Assembly (NCBI GenBank): GCA_013391385.1
Contig: JACBFI010000015.1
Location: forward strand, 16,202 to 80,201
Direction of reading: 5' to 3'
DNA: 64,000 bases
Source: Sediminibacterium sp. Gen4
GTDB taxonomy: Bacteria > Bacteroidota > Bacteroidia > Chitinophagales > Chitinophagaceae
Of the stretch, positions 43,234 through 52,436 are shown piece by piece. The first letter of the stretch is position 1. Every line of letters begins with the position of its first letter. A program made the translations under genes and the position numbers. The notes under the pieces are model-generated. The model had not been told where the DNA came from. It saw nothing but the letters and a program-made list of their open reading frames with translations, and did not search any database.

Positions 43234-44541
43234 ATGCATAAGAAGCTTGCCCTATGGTCCATCACAGTAGGATTGGGTGGATTGTTATTTGGTTTGGATG
43301 TGGCTGTTATATCCGGCGCTGAACAAGCCATTCAATCTTTATGGAACCTAAGCGACTGGATGCATGGAACTGCCATTGCCATGGCATTGTATGGAACTGT
43401 GTTTGGTGCTGCCTTGGGAAATATTCCCGCTAATCGTATTGGGAGAAAAAAAACATTGTTCTGGATTGGTATCTTATTTCTGGTCACTTCTGTTGGTGCC
43501 GCGCTGGCGCAGGATGTGTATACATTTATGGTCTTTCGTTTCTTAAGTGGACTGAGTATCGGCGCTTCTTCTGTGGTGGCACCCGTGTATATCTCTGAGA
43601 TAGCACCACCGAAATATCGTGGCAGAATGGTGATCTCTTTTCAGTTGAATGTAGTGGCAGGAATTTTACTGGCTTATTTTTCTAATTATTTATTACAAGG
43701 ATTGGGTGGCGAAAATGACTGGAGATGGATGTTGGGAGTGGTTGCTGTTCCTTCTCTTTTATTTTCAGTGATGATGTTGTTTACACCCGAAACACCACGG
43801 TGGTTGGTATTGTATAAAAACGATGCAGCGGCGGCCAAAAAAGTATTGGCTATTACCGGTGAAGCAACCGATGCCATGATTGATGCCATTCGGAACTCAG
43901 TGACTCAGGTGAAAGAATCACTGTTCTCTAAAAAATTCATGGCACCGCTGGTATTGGCTTTTCTGATCGCTTTCTTTAATCAGATGTCGGGCATCAATGC
44001 CATCATTTATTTTGCCCCCAAAGTTTTTGAGATGGCGGGTATTGAAAGAAGTGGAGCGTTGTTATCATCAGTAGGTATCGGTGTTGTGAATCTTATTTTC
44101 ACTATTACGGGCTGGTACCTGATCGATCGTTTTGGAAGAAAATTATTGATGTATGTAGGCTCTGTGGGTTATATCATTTCTCTCACACTGATCGCAGTGT
44201 CTTTTAATGCGGCAGATAAAACGATGATCGTGTATTATGTATTTCTGTTCATTGCGGCGCATGCGGTTGGACAAGGTGCTGTGATCTGGGTGTTTTTATC
44301 AGAGCTATTCCCCAACTCAGTTCGTGCCAGTGGCACTTCGTTTGGATGTCTCACGCACTGGGTGTTTGCGGCATTGGTTGCACAGGTCTTTCCTTTCTTT
44401 GCCGCCAATGTTCCCGGTACTTATATCTTCGGATTCTTTGCATTCATGATGTTCCTACAATTACTATATGTATGGAAGATGATGCCTGAGACCAAGGGGG
44501 TTGCGTTAGAAGATATGGAACAAACAATTGTGTTACATTAA
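43234..44541 (+). CDS. MFS sugar porter (XylE/GalP-like)
   Basis: A 435-aa transporter with twelve predicted membrane helices. It carries the sugar-porter signatures: GRKKTLFWIG after helix 2, RFLSGLSIGASSVVAPVYIS, PETPRWLVLYKND before the central loop, a second RFGRKLLM, and PETKGVALEDME at the C-terminus. These are the conserved R-x-G-R-[RK] and PETKG motifs of proton-coupled or facilitated hexose/pentose uptake. The ATG at 43234 is preferred; the frame is open 7 codons upstream. Its neighbours (DUF1080 protein, TonB receptor) suggest a sugar-use locus. Confidence 0.93.
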   Translation: MHKKLALWSITVGLGGLLFGLDVAVISGAEQAIQSLWNLSDWMHGTAIAMALYGTVFGAALGNIPANRIGRKKTLFWIGILFLVTSVGAALAQDVYTFMVFRFLSGLSIGASSVVAPVYISEIAPPKYRGRMVISFQLNVVAGILLAYFSNYLLQGLGGENDWRWMLGVVAVPSLLFSVMMLFTPETPRWLVLYKNDAAAAKKVLAITGEATDAMIDAIRNSVTQVKESLFSKKFMAPLVLAFLIAFFNQMSGINAIIYFAPKVFEMAGIERSGALLSSVGIGVVNLIFTITGWYLIDRFGRKLLMYVGSVGYIISLTLIAVSFNAADKTMIVYYVFLFIAAHAVGQGAVIWVFLSELFPNSVRASGTSFGCLTHWVFAALVAQVFPFFAANVPGTYIFGFFAFMMFLQLLYVWKMMPETKGVALEDMEQTIVLH

Positions 44542-44583
44542 CAAAACACATGTTCCTTTGTTATAACGTTAAACAAAAGGAAT

Positions 44584-47022
44584 ATGTTGAAGCTACTGGC
44601 AGGGATTATTGCAATTATTTCAACCATTACGTTACAGGCACAAGCCCCCCAACAAGGAAGTTTGTCGGGTACACTGATTGATAAAAATACCTTAAGACCT
44701 ATAATAGGTGCCGGTGTTTTACTCAATCCTTCTAATCGTGCTACGATAACCGATTCGGCTGGTATCTTTCGCTTTAGTGGTTTAGTGCCCGGTTCTTATA
44801 ATATTACGATTACCTCACTTGGCTACAAAGTGGTCTCTCTCAATAATGTACTTATCACCAATGGAAATATCAATGTGATCACTTTAGAAGCAGAGCCTAT
44901 GGCTTCTTCTTTGGCTGAAGTAACCGTTTCAGGAAGAAGAGCTACTGCCAGGGCTGCCAGTATTGAAACACCATTGAGTGTTCAAAAAATGACCACAGAA
45001 GAGATCAAGAGAAACCCGGGAGGAAATTTTGATATCAGTAAAGTGGTTCAATCGTTACCCGGAGTTGGTGGTGGTGTAGGTGGCGGCGGTTTCCGTAATG
45101 ATATCATCATTCGTGGTGGCGCACCCAATGAGAATGTGTATTATCTCGATGGTGTTGAAATACCCGTAATCAATCACTTTGGCACCCAAGGAAGTGGTGG
45201 TGGTCCCCAAGGTATTTTGAATGCTAATTTTATTGAAGAAGTAAAACTCAGTTCCAGTGCATTTGATGCACGTTATGATAATGCGTTGAGTAGTGTATTG
45301 CAGTTCAGACAAAAATCGGGGAACGATAAGCGAACGCAGGGGAATGTGATCTTGAGTGCAACAGAATTAGCGTTGACATTGGATGGCCCCTTGGATAAGA
45401 AAACAACCTATCTCGCTTCTGTTAGAAGAAGTTATCTGCAGTTGTTGTTTCAAGCCATTGATTTACCGATCAGACCCAACTATTGGGACTTTCAATTTAA
45501 AACCACCACCAAGATCAATCCTACCACAACCCTGAGTTTTTTAGGATTAGGAGCTATCGATGAATTCAAATTTGCAGCACCTAAATCGGCTACTCCTGAG
45601 AAATTATATGTGATCAATAGTAATCCCATCATTAATCAGTGGAATTATACCATTGGTGCCAGTTTGAGAAAATTGACCAAGAAAGGTTTCTGGAATTTGG
45701 CATTGAGCAGAAATACTTTAAACAATAATGTTGAGAAGTTTGAAGACAATGAAAAGCCATCGCCTGCTACGCAAACCTTATTAACGGATAGTCGAGAAAC
45801 CGAAAATAAATTACGCTGGGACATGACCACCAATACTGCCAATGGATGGAAGATCAGTTATGGCGCCATGGTGCAGTACGTAGATTTCAATAACGATTTC
45901 AATAATCTGTTCCGAAAAGAATTGCGCGATCAGAATGGCAATATCATTCAACCGGAACAGAGAATTATTGCCAATAGTAATACAGACTTTATTAAATACG
46001 GAGCTTTTATTCAAGGAAGTAAAAAAATATTTCAGGATAAAGTTGCTATTAGCGGTGGTATCCGTATGGATGCAAATAGTTTGAACAACAGCGAATCCCA
46101 TCCATTGCAACAATTATCACCAAGGGTATCGTTGAGTTATGCCATTACGCGTACTTGGAATATCAATGCCAGTATCGGACGATATTATAAACTGCCATCG
46201 TATACCCAACTGGCTTTCAGAAATGGAGGTGTTAATAATCCGGGCAACTATATTCAAAGCACACATTATGTGGCTGGGGTTGAATACATTCCCAGCAGCA
46301 CATTTCGTTTTACTGTAGAAGGCTTTTACAAAAACTATTCAGATTATCCGGTGAGTGTATTGGAAGGGATTAGTTTGGCGAATAAAGGAACGGAATTTGG
46401 TAGTATTGGTAATGAAGCGGTGACGCAATCCGGAAAAGGAAGAGCGTATGGTATGGAGATCTTTATGCAGAAAAAACTCACTAAGCGATTCTTTGGTATT
46501 CTCAGTTATACATTATACAAATCTGAATTTACCAACAGCAATGCTGTGTACTTACCGGCAGGTTGGGACAATGGACAACTCCTCAGTATTACAGCAGGGT
46601 ATAAATTACCACGCAACTGGGAGTTAGGTATTAAATTCCGTTACCAGGGCGCTGCACCACTAACACCTTTTGATCTGGTTGCTTCTCAATTGAATTACCT
46701 GAGCGTGGGAACAGGTATTTTGGATTATAGTCGATTTAATGCGAATCGTTTACCTGCTTTCAATTCCAGTGATATTCGCATCGATAAAAAATGGAACTAT
46801 CGTAAAACAACACTCAATGTATTCATTGATATCACCAACTGGTATGGTTCTAAGATCAGTGGTATACCACAATATACATTCCAGCGAAATGCAGATAATA
46901 CTGCATTCCTGACCACCAACGGACAACCCATTGCTCCCAATGGGAGTAATGCAATACCCTTGATATTATCCAATGCCGAAGTGCAAATCACACCCACTTT
47001 TGGCTTGATAGTAGAATTCTAA
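44584..47022 (+). CDS. TonB-dependent receptor with N-terminal CarboxypepD_reg-like domain
   Basis: An 812-aa receptor: signal peptide (to LQAQA), carboxypeptidase-regulatory-like domain (about 25-110), and TonB-box-like EVTVSGRRA. The plug has KVVQSLPGVGGGVGGGGFRNDIIIRGG and YYLDGVEIPVINHFGTQGS, and the barrel ends LIVEF. It is shorter than SusC proteins, lacks their plug signature, and has no SusD partner, so it resembles siderophore, vitamin or metal receptors. It begins 42 bp after the MFS gene and may be co-transcribed. Confidence 0.93.
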   Translation: MLKLLAGIIAIISTITLQAQAPQQGSLSGTLIDKNTLRPIIGAGVLLNPSNRATITDSAGIFRFSGLVPGSYNITITSLGYKVVSLNNVLITNGNINVITLEAEPMASSLAEVTVSGRRATARAASIETPLSVQKMTTEEIKRNPGGNFDISKVVQSLPGVGGGVGGGGFRNDIIIRGGAPNENVYYLDGVEIPVINHFGTQGSGGGPQGILNANFIEEVKLSSSAFDARYDNALSSVLQFRQKSGNDKRTQGNVILSATELALTLDGPLDKKTTYLASVRRSYLQLLFQAIDLPIRPNYWDFQFKTTTKINPTTTLSFLGLGAIDEFKFAAPKSATPEKLYVINSNPIINQWNYTIGASLRKLTKKGFWNLALSRNTLNNNVEKFEDNEKPSPATQTLLTDSRETENKLRWDMTTNTANGWKISYGAMVQYVDFNNDFNNLFRKELRDQNGNIIQPEQRIIANSNTDFIKYGAFIQGSKKIFQDKVAISGGIRMDANSLNNSESHPLQQLSPRVSLSYAITRTWNINASIGRYYKLPSYTQLAFRNGGVNNPGNYIQSTHYVAGVEYIPSSTFRFTVEGFYKNYSDYPVSVLEGISLANKGTEFGSIGNEAVTQSGKGRAYGMEIFMQKKLTKRFFGILSYTLYKSEFTNSNAVYLPAGWDNGQLLSITAGYKLPRNWELGIKFRYQGAAPLTPFDLVASQLNYLSVGTGILDYSRFNANRLPAFNSSDIRIDKKWNYRKTTLNVFIDITNWYGSKISGIPQYTFQRNADNTAFLTTNGQPIAPNGSNAIPLILSNAEVQITPTFGLIVEF

Positions 47023-47028
47023 AAGAAA

Positions 47029-47066
47029 AGAGGCTGTATCACAAATCTGATATAGCCTCTTTCTTC
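47029..47066. terminator. intrinsic terminator of the TonB receptor gene
   Basis: GAGGCTGTATCA pairs with TGATATAGCCTC (one G-U or mismatch pair) around a CAAATC loop, followed by TTTCTTCTT. A-rich DNA on the left may make it work both ways. Confidence 0.85.
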
Positions 47067-47076
47067 TTAACCCTTT

Positions 47077-47127
47077 ACCATGGGCTTATGGTTAATAGTC
47101 CATAGTCCATAAGCCATGAACCATCAG
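47077..47127. repeat. degenerate heptamer hairpin array (ATGGACC words)
   Basis: ATGGGCTTATGG and TTAATAGTCC, ATAGTCC, ATAAGCC, ATGAACC-type words lie between two convergent genes. Part of the run reads ATGGNCT and part its complement, so it is a compact hairpin. Confidence 0.75.
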
Positions 47128-47135
47128 CACACCCT

Positions 47136-47747
47136 CTATGGCCTTGCATAAGGCAAACGCATGATCTTTTTGGTTTGATAATACCCATCGATACCCAGGG
47201 ATGTAACCGATTGATATTGTTCCAGTGGAAGAAATCCATCGGCTTCTCTATGATCTTCTTGTAGGTAAACAGATTCGATATAACCGGTCACCAAAAAAGT
47301 TCCATTAGCGGGTATGGGAATAATATCAGATAGTGTAAGTTGATATTGAATAGGGCTGTCTTTTACAAATGGTGCTGCACAATCTTCGCGCCATAAGATA
47401 TCCAAGCCTACTGCTTCAAACTCATTGACGGATGCATCATATTTCGCACTGGTTTGATGTGCTTGTTCAATGATGCCGGGATGAATATGATTCATGGTAT
47501 ACATGCCCGTTTCTTCTATGTTTCGGATGGTATCCGGTGCAGCAGCTTTGGGTCTGTTGATAAACCCAATCATGGCAGGATCAGCGCCCAAGTGAACGAT
47601 ATTATTAAAGATGGCCAGGTTGGGAATTCCATCTTTACCTTTTGTACCGATCAGACAAACACTTTTGAATCCGCTTAAGCTATTGATAAAGTTGGCACGG
47701 TAAAAACGGTCCCAGGATGCAATGGTTGATTTGTTAATTTCAATCAT
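47136..47747 (-). CDS. flavin reductase-like (FMN-binding) protein
   Basis: A 203-aa protein with the split-barrel flavin reductase fold: SWDRFYRANFINSLSGFKSV, LGADPAMIGFINRP, DTIRNIEETGMYTMNHI and FEAVGLDILWREDCAAPFV. The family binds FMN and reduces it with NAD(P)H, or serves as an oxidoreductase. No partner monooxygenase is nearby. The ATG at 47747 is chosen over one 24 codons upstream, because MIEINKSTIASWDRF is the natural family start. Confidence 0.85.
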   Translation of the reverse strand: MIEINKSTIASWDRFYRANFINSLSGFKSVCLIGTKGKDGIPNLAIFNNIVHLGADPAMIGFINRPKAAAPDTIRNIEETGMYTMNHIHPGIIEQAHQTSAKYDASVNEFEAVGLDILWREDCAAPFVKDSPIQYQLTLSDIIPIPANGTFLVTGYIESVYLQEDHREADGFLPLEQYQSVTSLGIDGYYQTKKIMRLPYARP

Positions 47748-47828
47748 GAAGAGAGTAACAATTGAATACTGAATAGGTTGAATTAAACTTTTTACTAGAA
47801 AATTTGTCGAATAAAACAAACAGTTCCT

Positions 47829-48917
47829 GTGAAACCCATCTATTCTTTTGTATTTCTGTGTGTGCTGATGTCTGTGTCTTGTAGCAAAGACTTACCGGCA
47901 GTAGATCCGGCACCTCCTGGTACTAATACAGCATCATTGTATTTCCCAACATCTAACTGGGAAACAGTAACACCCGCTTCACTGAACTGGAATACCACTT
48001 CATTGAATGAGGCATACACGTATCTGCAACAAAAAAATACCAAAGCATTCATCATACTTAAAAATGGTAAGATCGTTGCTGAACAATATTTTGGAACCTT
48101 TACCGCAGATAGTAACTGGCAATGGGCTTCTGCAGGAAAAACCATGACCGCTTTATTGGTAGGTATTGCACAAGAACAAGGCCTACTCAATATCAATAAC
48201 AAGACTTCTCAGTATTTAGGTGCCGGATGGACTTCCCTGCCACTTGCGAAAGAAAATCTGATCACCATTAAGCACCAGTTGAGTATGACCACGGGTTTGG
48301 ATGATGGCGTTGCAGACAATCATTGCACTACACCTGCTTGTTTGCAGTACAAAGCAGATGCGGGTCAGCGCTGGGCATATCACAACGCACCATATACATT
48401 ATTGGATCAAGTGATTGAAAAAGCAAGCGGACTTACCTACAACCAATATTTCCAACAAAAAATTCGGGATCGGATTGGTATGAATGGACTTTGGATCAAG
48501 TTAGGCTATAACAATGTGTATTTCAGTAATGCCAGAAGCATGGCTCGTTTTGGATTGTTGTTGTTGGCAAAAGGAAAATGGAATGGAACACCGATTCTTG
48601 CGGATACGAATTATTTAGCTGCTCAAATCAATAGTTCTCAAACCATCAATCCATCTTACGGATATTTAACTTGGCTCAATGGCAAGAGTAATTATATGTT
48701 GCCAACAGTTCAGTTTAGTTTTAACGGAAATCTTGTACCGAATGCACCTTCAGATTTGTATGCTGCATTGGGAAAAGACGATCAAAAAATATATGTAGTG
48801 CCCTCGCAAGGATTGGTGGTGATACGCATGGGAGAATCGGCCGGACAATCACAATTGGCGCTTAGTAGTTTTGATAATGAGTTATGGGGTAAGTTAAAAG
48901 CTGCCGGGGTTTTTTAA
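47829..48917 (+). CDS. serine hydrolase (class C beta-lactamase/esterase family), lipoprotein
   Basis: A 362-aa lipoprotein starting at GTG (47829), with lipobox SVSC at Cys 18. The catalytic S-x-x-K is in WASAGKTMTA and the Y-x-N in YHNAPYTLL, giving the beta-lactamase/DD-peptidase active site. The insert CTTPACLQY holds two cysteines. Family members act as esterases, peptidases or lactamases, so the substrate is open. Its last 24 bp overlap the end of the convergent ABC ATPase gene. Confidence 0.9.
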   Translation: MKPIYSFVFLCVLMSVSCSKDLPAVDPAPPGTNTASLYFPTSNWETVTPASLNWNTTSLNEAYTYLQQKNTKAFIILKNGKIVAEQYFGTFTADSNWQWASAGKTMTALLVGIAQEQGLLNINNKTSQYLGAGWTSLPLAKENLITIKHQLSMTTGLDDGVADNHCTTPACLQYKADAGQRWAYHNAPYTLLDQVIEKASGLTYNQYFQQKIRDRIGMNGLWIKLGYNNVYFSNARSMARFGLLLLAKGKWNGTPILADTNYLAAQINSSQTINPSYGYLTWLNGKSNYMLPTVQFSFNGNLVPNAPSDLYAALGKDDQKIYVVPSQGLVVIRMGESAGQSQLALSSFDNELWGKLKAAGVF

Positions 48918-49883
48918 CCGAACCCAAATCAATGAACCGGGTTCCGGAATATTTTCTTGTGTATGTATTACAATAGAGTAGTCGCCATGTTTGGCTGTTA
49001 CAGACCAATAAGAGCCGCAGAATAATACTTTTTCAACGACACAATCCATTGCATTTGTATGATCATCTGTGATGGTCAGCTGCTCCGGTCGGATGCAAAT
49101 AGTAGAAGAGGTATTGTCAATATTCCAATATGCTTTGAAAGGATCTTCTAATAATGTATAGGCACCAAAGAGTCCGGCAACATAAGCGTTTACGGGATGA
49201 TAGTAGATTTCTTGTGGTGTTCCCTGTTGAATGAGTTGTCCATTTTTCAATACTAAAATGCGATCTGCCCAACTCAAGGTATCAACAGGATCATGTGATA
49301 CCAATATGCAAGTTGTTTTTAGTTGCTGACTGATGGCATGTATAACAGTATTGATGATCTGTTTGTGTGGGATATCTAAATTGGAGAAAGGTTCATCCAA
49401 TAACAATAGCTGAGGTATGCCCACTAACAATTTTGCCAAAGCAATTCTTTGACGTTCACCCCCAGAGAGTTCATCATTTTTTCTTTGCAATAAATGATCT
49501 ACCTGACAAACCTTATACAATTGTGCAGCGGATTCCGGTGACAATTCATTTTGATAACTCAATAATTCATGCACTTTGTAATTATTCCGCAGTTCATAGT
49601 GCTGAGATAAGTAAGCGATACCCGGATGTCCGGGAAGTAAAGTAACAGGCGGACTCCAAACTCTTTCCCGATTGAAATACACTTTACCGCTATCGGGGGC
49701 AATATGTCCCGCAATGATTTTAAGCAAAGTACTCTTCCCTGATCCTGTTTCTCCTACAATGGCTAGTTTTTGTTGTGCAGGTAATTGAAAGCTGATAGGC
49801 TGAAGTATGGGTTGATGAGCTTCAATCTTACTGATATTGTCAACTTGTAATAATATATGAGGGTGAACCGTTTCCTGCTGCAC
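48894..49883 (-). CDS. ABC transporter ATP-binding protein (PotA/CysA-like), no permease nearby
   Basis: A 329-aa ATPase: Walker A GETGSGKST, Q-loop in YLSQHYEL, signature LSGGERQRIALA, Walker B LLLLDEP, H-loop SHD. A C-terminal TOBE-like domain (CIRPEQLTI to SVTAKHGDYSIVI) places it with PotA/CysA/FbpC importers for polyamines, sulfate or iron. No permease or binding protein gene is adjacent, so it must act with components elsewhere. It overlaps the convergent serine hydrolase gene by 24 bp. Confidence 0.88.
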   Translation of the reverse strand: MQQETVHPHILLQVDNISKIEAHQPILQPISFQLPAQQKLAIVGETGSGKSTLLKIIAGHIAPDSGKVYFNRERVWSPPVTLLPGHPGIAYLSQHYELRNNYKVHELLSYQNELSPESAAQLYKVCQVDHLLQRKNDELSGGERQRIALAKLLVGIPQLLLLDEPFSNLDIPHKQIINTVIHAISQQLKTTCILVSHDPVDTLSWADRILVLKNGQLIQQGTPQEIYYHPVNAYVAGLFGAYTLLEDPFKAYWNIDNTSSTICIRPEQLTITDDHTNAMDCVVEKVLFCGSYWSVTAKHGDYSIVIHTQENIPEPGSLIWVRLKNPGSF

Positions 49884-49933
49884 GATGAACTGATTGAGAA
49901 TGCGTCAAAGGTAATGATGAAAACGGAACCGTA

Positions 49934-50893
49934 TTATGAATGTGTGGCTCTTTGTAAACGGTCATTGATCGATCTTCCTAAACCCTTATCAGGAAAGCGT
50001 TCTGCTATAATGATATCTAATTGGTGATGATCCAATCGATGCATGGCTGCATATAAATTGGATGCAGCTTCCTCCATCGATCCACTAACAGATAAGGTTT
50101 CAATAACAGCAGTCTGATCACTTGTATGAGTATGATCAAACAACATCAACCCAATTTTTTTGCCGGCATTTTCAGCGATACTCTTTTCAATGTCGCTGCT
50201 CAGTATGGTAGTGGTAGAAGGTGCATAATGACGCAATAACATACCGGGTGCATCCGGATTTTCTTCATTGCGAATATATTCTTGCAGTGGTCCGGTTATT
50301 TTTTCAATCTCTTCAATCGCCAATGAACCATAACGGTAAATGATGGCACCGTCTTCATTGAAACCAATGATGGTAGACTCAATTCCTTTTTTACAAGGAC
50401 CACCTTGCAGAATAAACGGAAATTCATCTTTGAAATAAGCGGCTACATGTTCAGCGGTTGTTGGACTGATACTGCTGAACGGATTAGCACTTGGTGCTGC
50501 AAGTGGAAAAGGAAGTTTTTGCAATAGTGATAAGGTCACAGGATGATTCGGAACACGAATGGCAACGGTATCTTTTCCTGCGGTAATGATATCCGGAATG
50601 GTATCTTTTTTAGGCAATAAGAGTGTGAGTGGACCGGGCCAAAATTTTTCAGCCAATTGCTTTGCAAGAGGAGGAATAGTTGTAGCTACTTTTTCCATTT
50701 GACTGACATCAGCAATATGAACAATCAACGGATTAAATAGCGGTCTTTGCTTTACTTCATAAATACGCCTGATGGCTTTTTCACTGAAGATATTACCCGC
50801 CAGTCCGTACACCGTTTCAGTAGGAATGGCAGCCACTTCGTTATCTAGTAAGCTTTGTGCAACGAGATCGGTATCGTGGGTAATTGTGGGCAT
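49934..50893 (-). CDS. L-threonylcarbamoyladenylate synthase (Sua5/YwlC)
   Basis: A 319-aa enzyme that makes threonylcarbamoyl-AMP from Thr, bicarbonate and ATP, the first step of t6A modification at position 37 of ANN-decoding tRNAs. The YrdC domain (1-190) shows IPTETVYGLAGNIF, KQRPLFNPLIVHI, FWPGPLTLLLPK and VAIRVPNHP. The C-terminal Sua5 domain (PGMLLRHYAPST to GLGRSINDRLQRA) marks the long form. The start is set to 50893; fifteen codons upstream are read from the heptamer array. Confidence 0.95.
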   Translation of the reverse strand: MPTITHDTDLVAQSLLDNEVAAIPTETVYGLAGNIFSEKAIRRIYEVKQRPLFNPLIVHIADVSQMEKVATTIPPLAKQLAEKFWPGPLTLLLPKKDTIPDIITAGKDTVAIRVPNHPVTLSLLQKLPFPLAAPSANPFSSISPTTAEHVAAYFKDEFPFILQGGPCKKGIESTIIGFNEDGAIIYRYGSLAIEEIEKITGPLQEYIRNEENPDAPGMLLRHYAPSTTTILSSDIEKSIAENAGKKIGLMLFDHTHTSDQTAVIETLSVSGSMEEAASNLYAAMHRLDHHQLDIIIAERFPDKGLGRSINDRLQRATHS

Positions 50894-50900
50894 AAGGTTA

Positions 50901-51057
50901 TAGGCTGCGAGCCATGAGCTACGAGCTTTGAGCTGCAAGCTACAAGGAAAATCATTTCGGTGAACTTTAGACAGCTAGTAACAAGAAAATCTTAGTGAAG
51001 AGCTTACTCTCTAAAAAAACTAAAAGCTCGTAGCTCATGGCTCGCAGCTCACAGCTA
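50901..51057. repeat. degenerate heptamer hairpin array (GAGCNNN words)
   Basis: The left arm (50901-50946) has GCGAGCC, ATGAGCT, ACGAGCT, TTGAGCT, GCAAGCT words. The right arm (51021-51057) has their complements (GCTCGTA, GCTCATG, GCTCGCA, GCTCACA). The loop is about 75 nt. The stop codon of the CBM48-like gene (51055-51057) lies in the right arm. Confidence 0.9.
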
Positions 51058-51345
51058 CAGACTCAACACACTATTACTCGTCCCATAACCATTCACAATT
51101 TCTCCGTCTGCTTCGGGTTCGTTGATCCATTCTGTTTCGTTGAGGAGGTAACGGAATTCGTGTTGGGTAGATTTGGGTAATTGTACTTCTGCGGTGAAGC
51201 TGCCATCTTTTTTCTTTTTCATGGGAATCGGATTTTTCCAATCTCCATTCAAGCCCAAGATTGCGGCGCTTTCTTTGTCTTCTATTGCGAGGGTGAATTT
51301 TACTTTTGAGTAGTCTTTTGTTTTGTAGATGGTTTTCTGAATCAT
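51055..51345 (-). CDS. isoamylase early-set / CBM48-like domain protein
   Basis: A 96-aa protein consisting of one E-set (CBM48/AMPK-glycogen-binding-like) domain: KVKFTLAIEDKESAAILGLN, GDWKNPIPMKKKKDGSF, then HEFRYLLNETEWINEPEAD. Such domains bind glycogen or serve as small regulators. There is no signal peptide. The ATG at 51345 is chosen; upstream codons to 51396 are intergenic. Both flanks are hairpin arrays of the same word family. Confidence 0.85.
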   Translation of the reverse strand: MIQKTIYKTKDYSKVKFTLAIEDKESAAILGLNGDWKNPIPMKKKKDGSFTAEVQLPKSTQHEFRYLLNETEWINEPEADGEIVNGYGTSNSVLSL

Positions 51346-51398
51346 ATTCGGTTGTTTGCTTGCCCTTAATACAAAAAGTGGGAAATGGTAACCCAAGG

Positions 51399-51515
51399 GG
51401 GCTGCGAGCTATGAGCTACGAGCCGCGAGCTTTTTGTTTTTTGTAAAAAAAACAAATGTTTGTAAGCCCCTCGTATACCAAGCTCGTAGCTCGAGGCTCG
51501 TAGCTCAAAAGCTCA
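51399..51515. repeat. degenerate heptamer hairpin array (GAGCNNN words)
   Basis: The left arm (51399-51435) has GCGAGCT, ATGAGCT, ACGAGCC, GCGAGCT. The right arm (51479-51515) has GCTCGTA, GCTCGAG, GCTCGTA, GCTCAAA. The loop is T/A-rich. The stop codon of the 86-aa gene (51513-51515) forms the outer end of the right arm. Confidence 0.9.
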
Positions 51516-51773
51516 TCTTGCAATCAACAACCCAAACCCAATCAACGTAATCACTACATGTGTAATGAGCCATATGCGTTGGTAGAGGGGTCTTTTGCCG
51601 AAGGGGATTTTGGCATTGAAAGGTTCGAAAATGGGGGCTAGTCCCCAGAATACAACGGCGTTGCTGTAATCTTTGGTGAAGAGAAAATATATTCCTGCCA
51701 GCACGAAAACACCGTAGGCTATTTTCTCAAATTTACCGGTAACCGGTTTTGTATTGGCTGAAGCTTCCATCAT
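51513..51773 (-). CDS. small membrane protein (86 aa)
   Basis: Two to three hydrophobic segments (IAYGVFVLAGIYFLF, SNAVVFWGLAPIF, WLITHVVITLIGFGLLI) around a short basic loop. I recognise no function; similar small proteins are common in Bacteroidota. It is 45 bp downstream of the membrane protein that overlaps the sigma factor gene, in the same direction, so it may be the third gene of that operon. The start could be 51773 or 51770. Confidence 0.7.
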   Translation of the reverse strand: MMEASANTKPVTGKFEKIAYGVFVLAGIYFLFTKDYSNAVVFWGLAPIFEPFNAKIPFGKRPLYQRIWLITHVVITLIGFGLLIAR

Positions 51774-51818
51774 TCTGTTTTATTGATTAGTTGCAAGGGG
51801 TTGATGAAAATTACAGGG

Positions 51819-52436
51819 TTAATTTTTTTCTTTGAGATCGTCGATATTTTGCTTGAGTAGTTTTAGGTGCTGACCAAAAGCTTTATGGCTTAACCATTTG
51901 GCTAAATAATAACCTGCCGGAGTTAGTACTGCTATGCAAATCAATAAAGCCCAGATCATGATGGGTTTTGACATGATTTCATCGACTGATTTTTGTGCAC
52001 CGGCAACACCTCCCAACATAAAACCACCGGCAGCGCTTACGGGATAAATAATGAGTCCCGCCCATTTTTGTGAACTGATCCATTGCTGGATATTGGTATA
52101 ATGCCGTTGCATTTCTTCGAGTAATGAAAGCGTTTCTACATTGCCATCAATGGCTTTACGCAATCGAAAAGCGCCGGCGGTGGCCCACACTGTAAAAATC
52201 AATACTGCAGCAATACAGGTTTGTATCTGCCAGTAGGGAAAGAAGATGAGAATAAAAATATAGAAACACGCAATGATGATGCCCATGATACCATTGAGCA
52301 ACAAATTTTTACGAATCGTACTCAATGGATTTTTAGATTGCAGTTTATTCAATGCCTTTGGTTGTAGCAAAGACAGCAATGCTTCATCTGATTGTTCGTC
52401 AATATCTCTCCATGTTTTTTCTATACTCATGATCAT
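51819..52436 (-). CDS. membrane protein coupled to the sigma factor; possible anti-sigma function
   Basis: A 205-aa protein. The soluble N-terminus (IEKTWRDIDEQSDEALLSLL) is followed by two pairs of membrane helices (about 48-66, 74-90, 120-145, 155-175) and a charged C-terminal coil. Its start overlaps the sigma factor stop as ATGA, so translation is coupled. Co-translation with an ECF sigma factor and an N-terminal cytosolic segment suggest it controls the sigma factor. It has no recognised anti-sigma domain, so this is inference. Confidence 0.7.
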   Translation of the reverse strand: MIMSIEKTWRDIDEQSDEALLSLLQPKALNKLQSKNPLSTIRKNLLLNGIMGIIIACFYIFILIFFPYWQIQTCIAAVLIFTVWATAGAFRLRKAIDGNVETLSLLEEMQRHYTNIQQWISSQKWAGLIIYPVSAAGGFMLGGVAGAQKSVDEIMSKPIMIWALLICIAVLTPAGYYLAKWLSHKAFGQHLKLLKQNIDDLKEKN

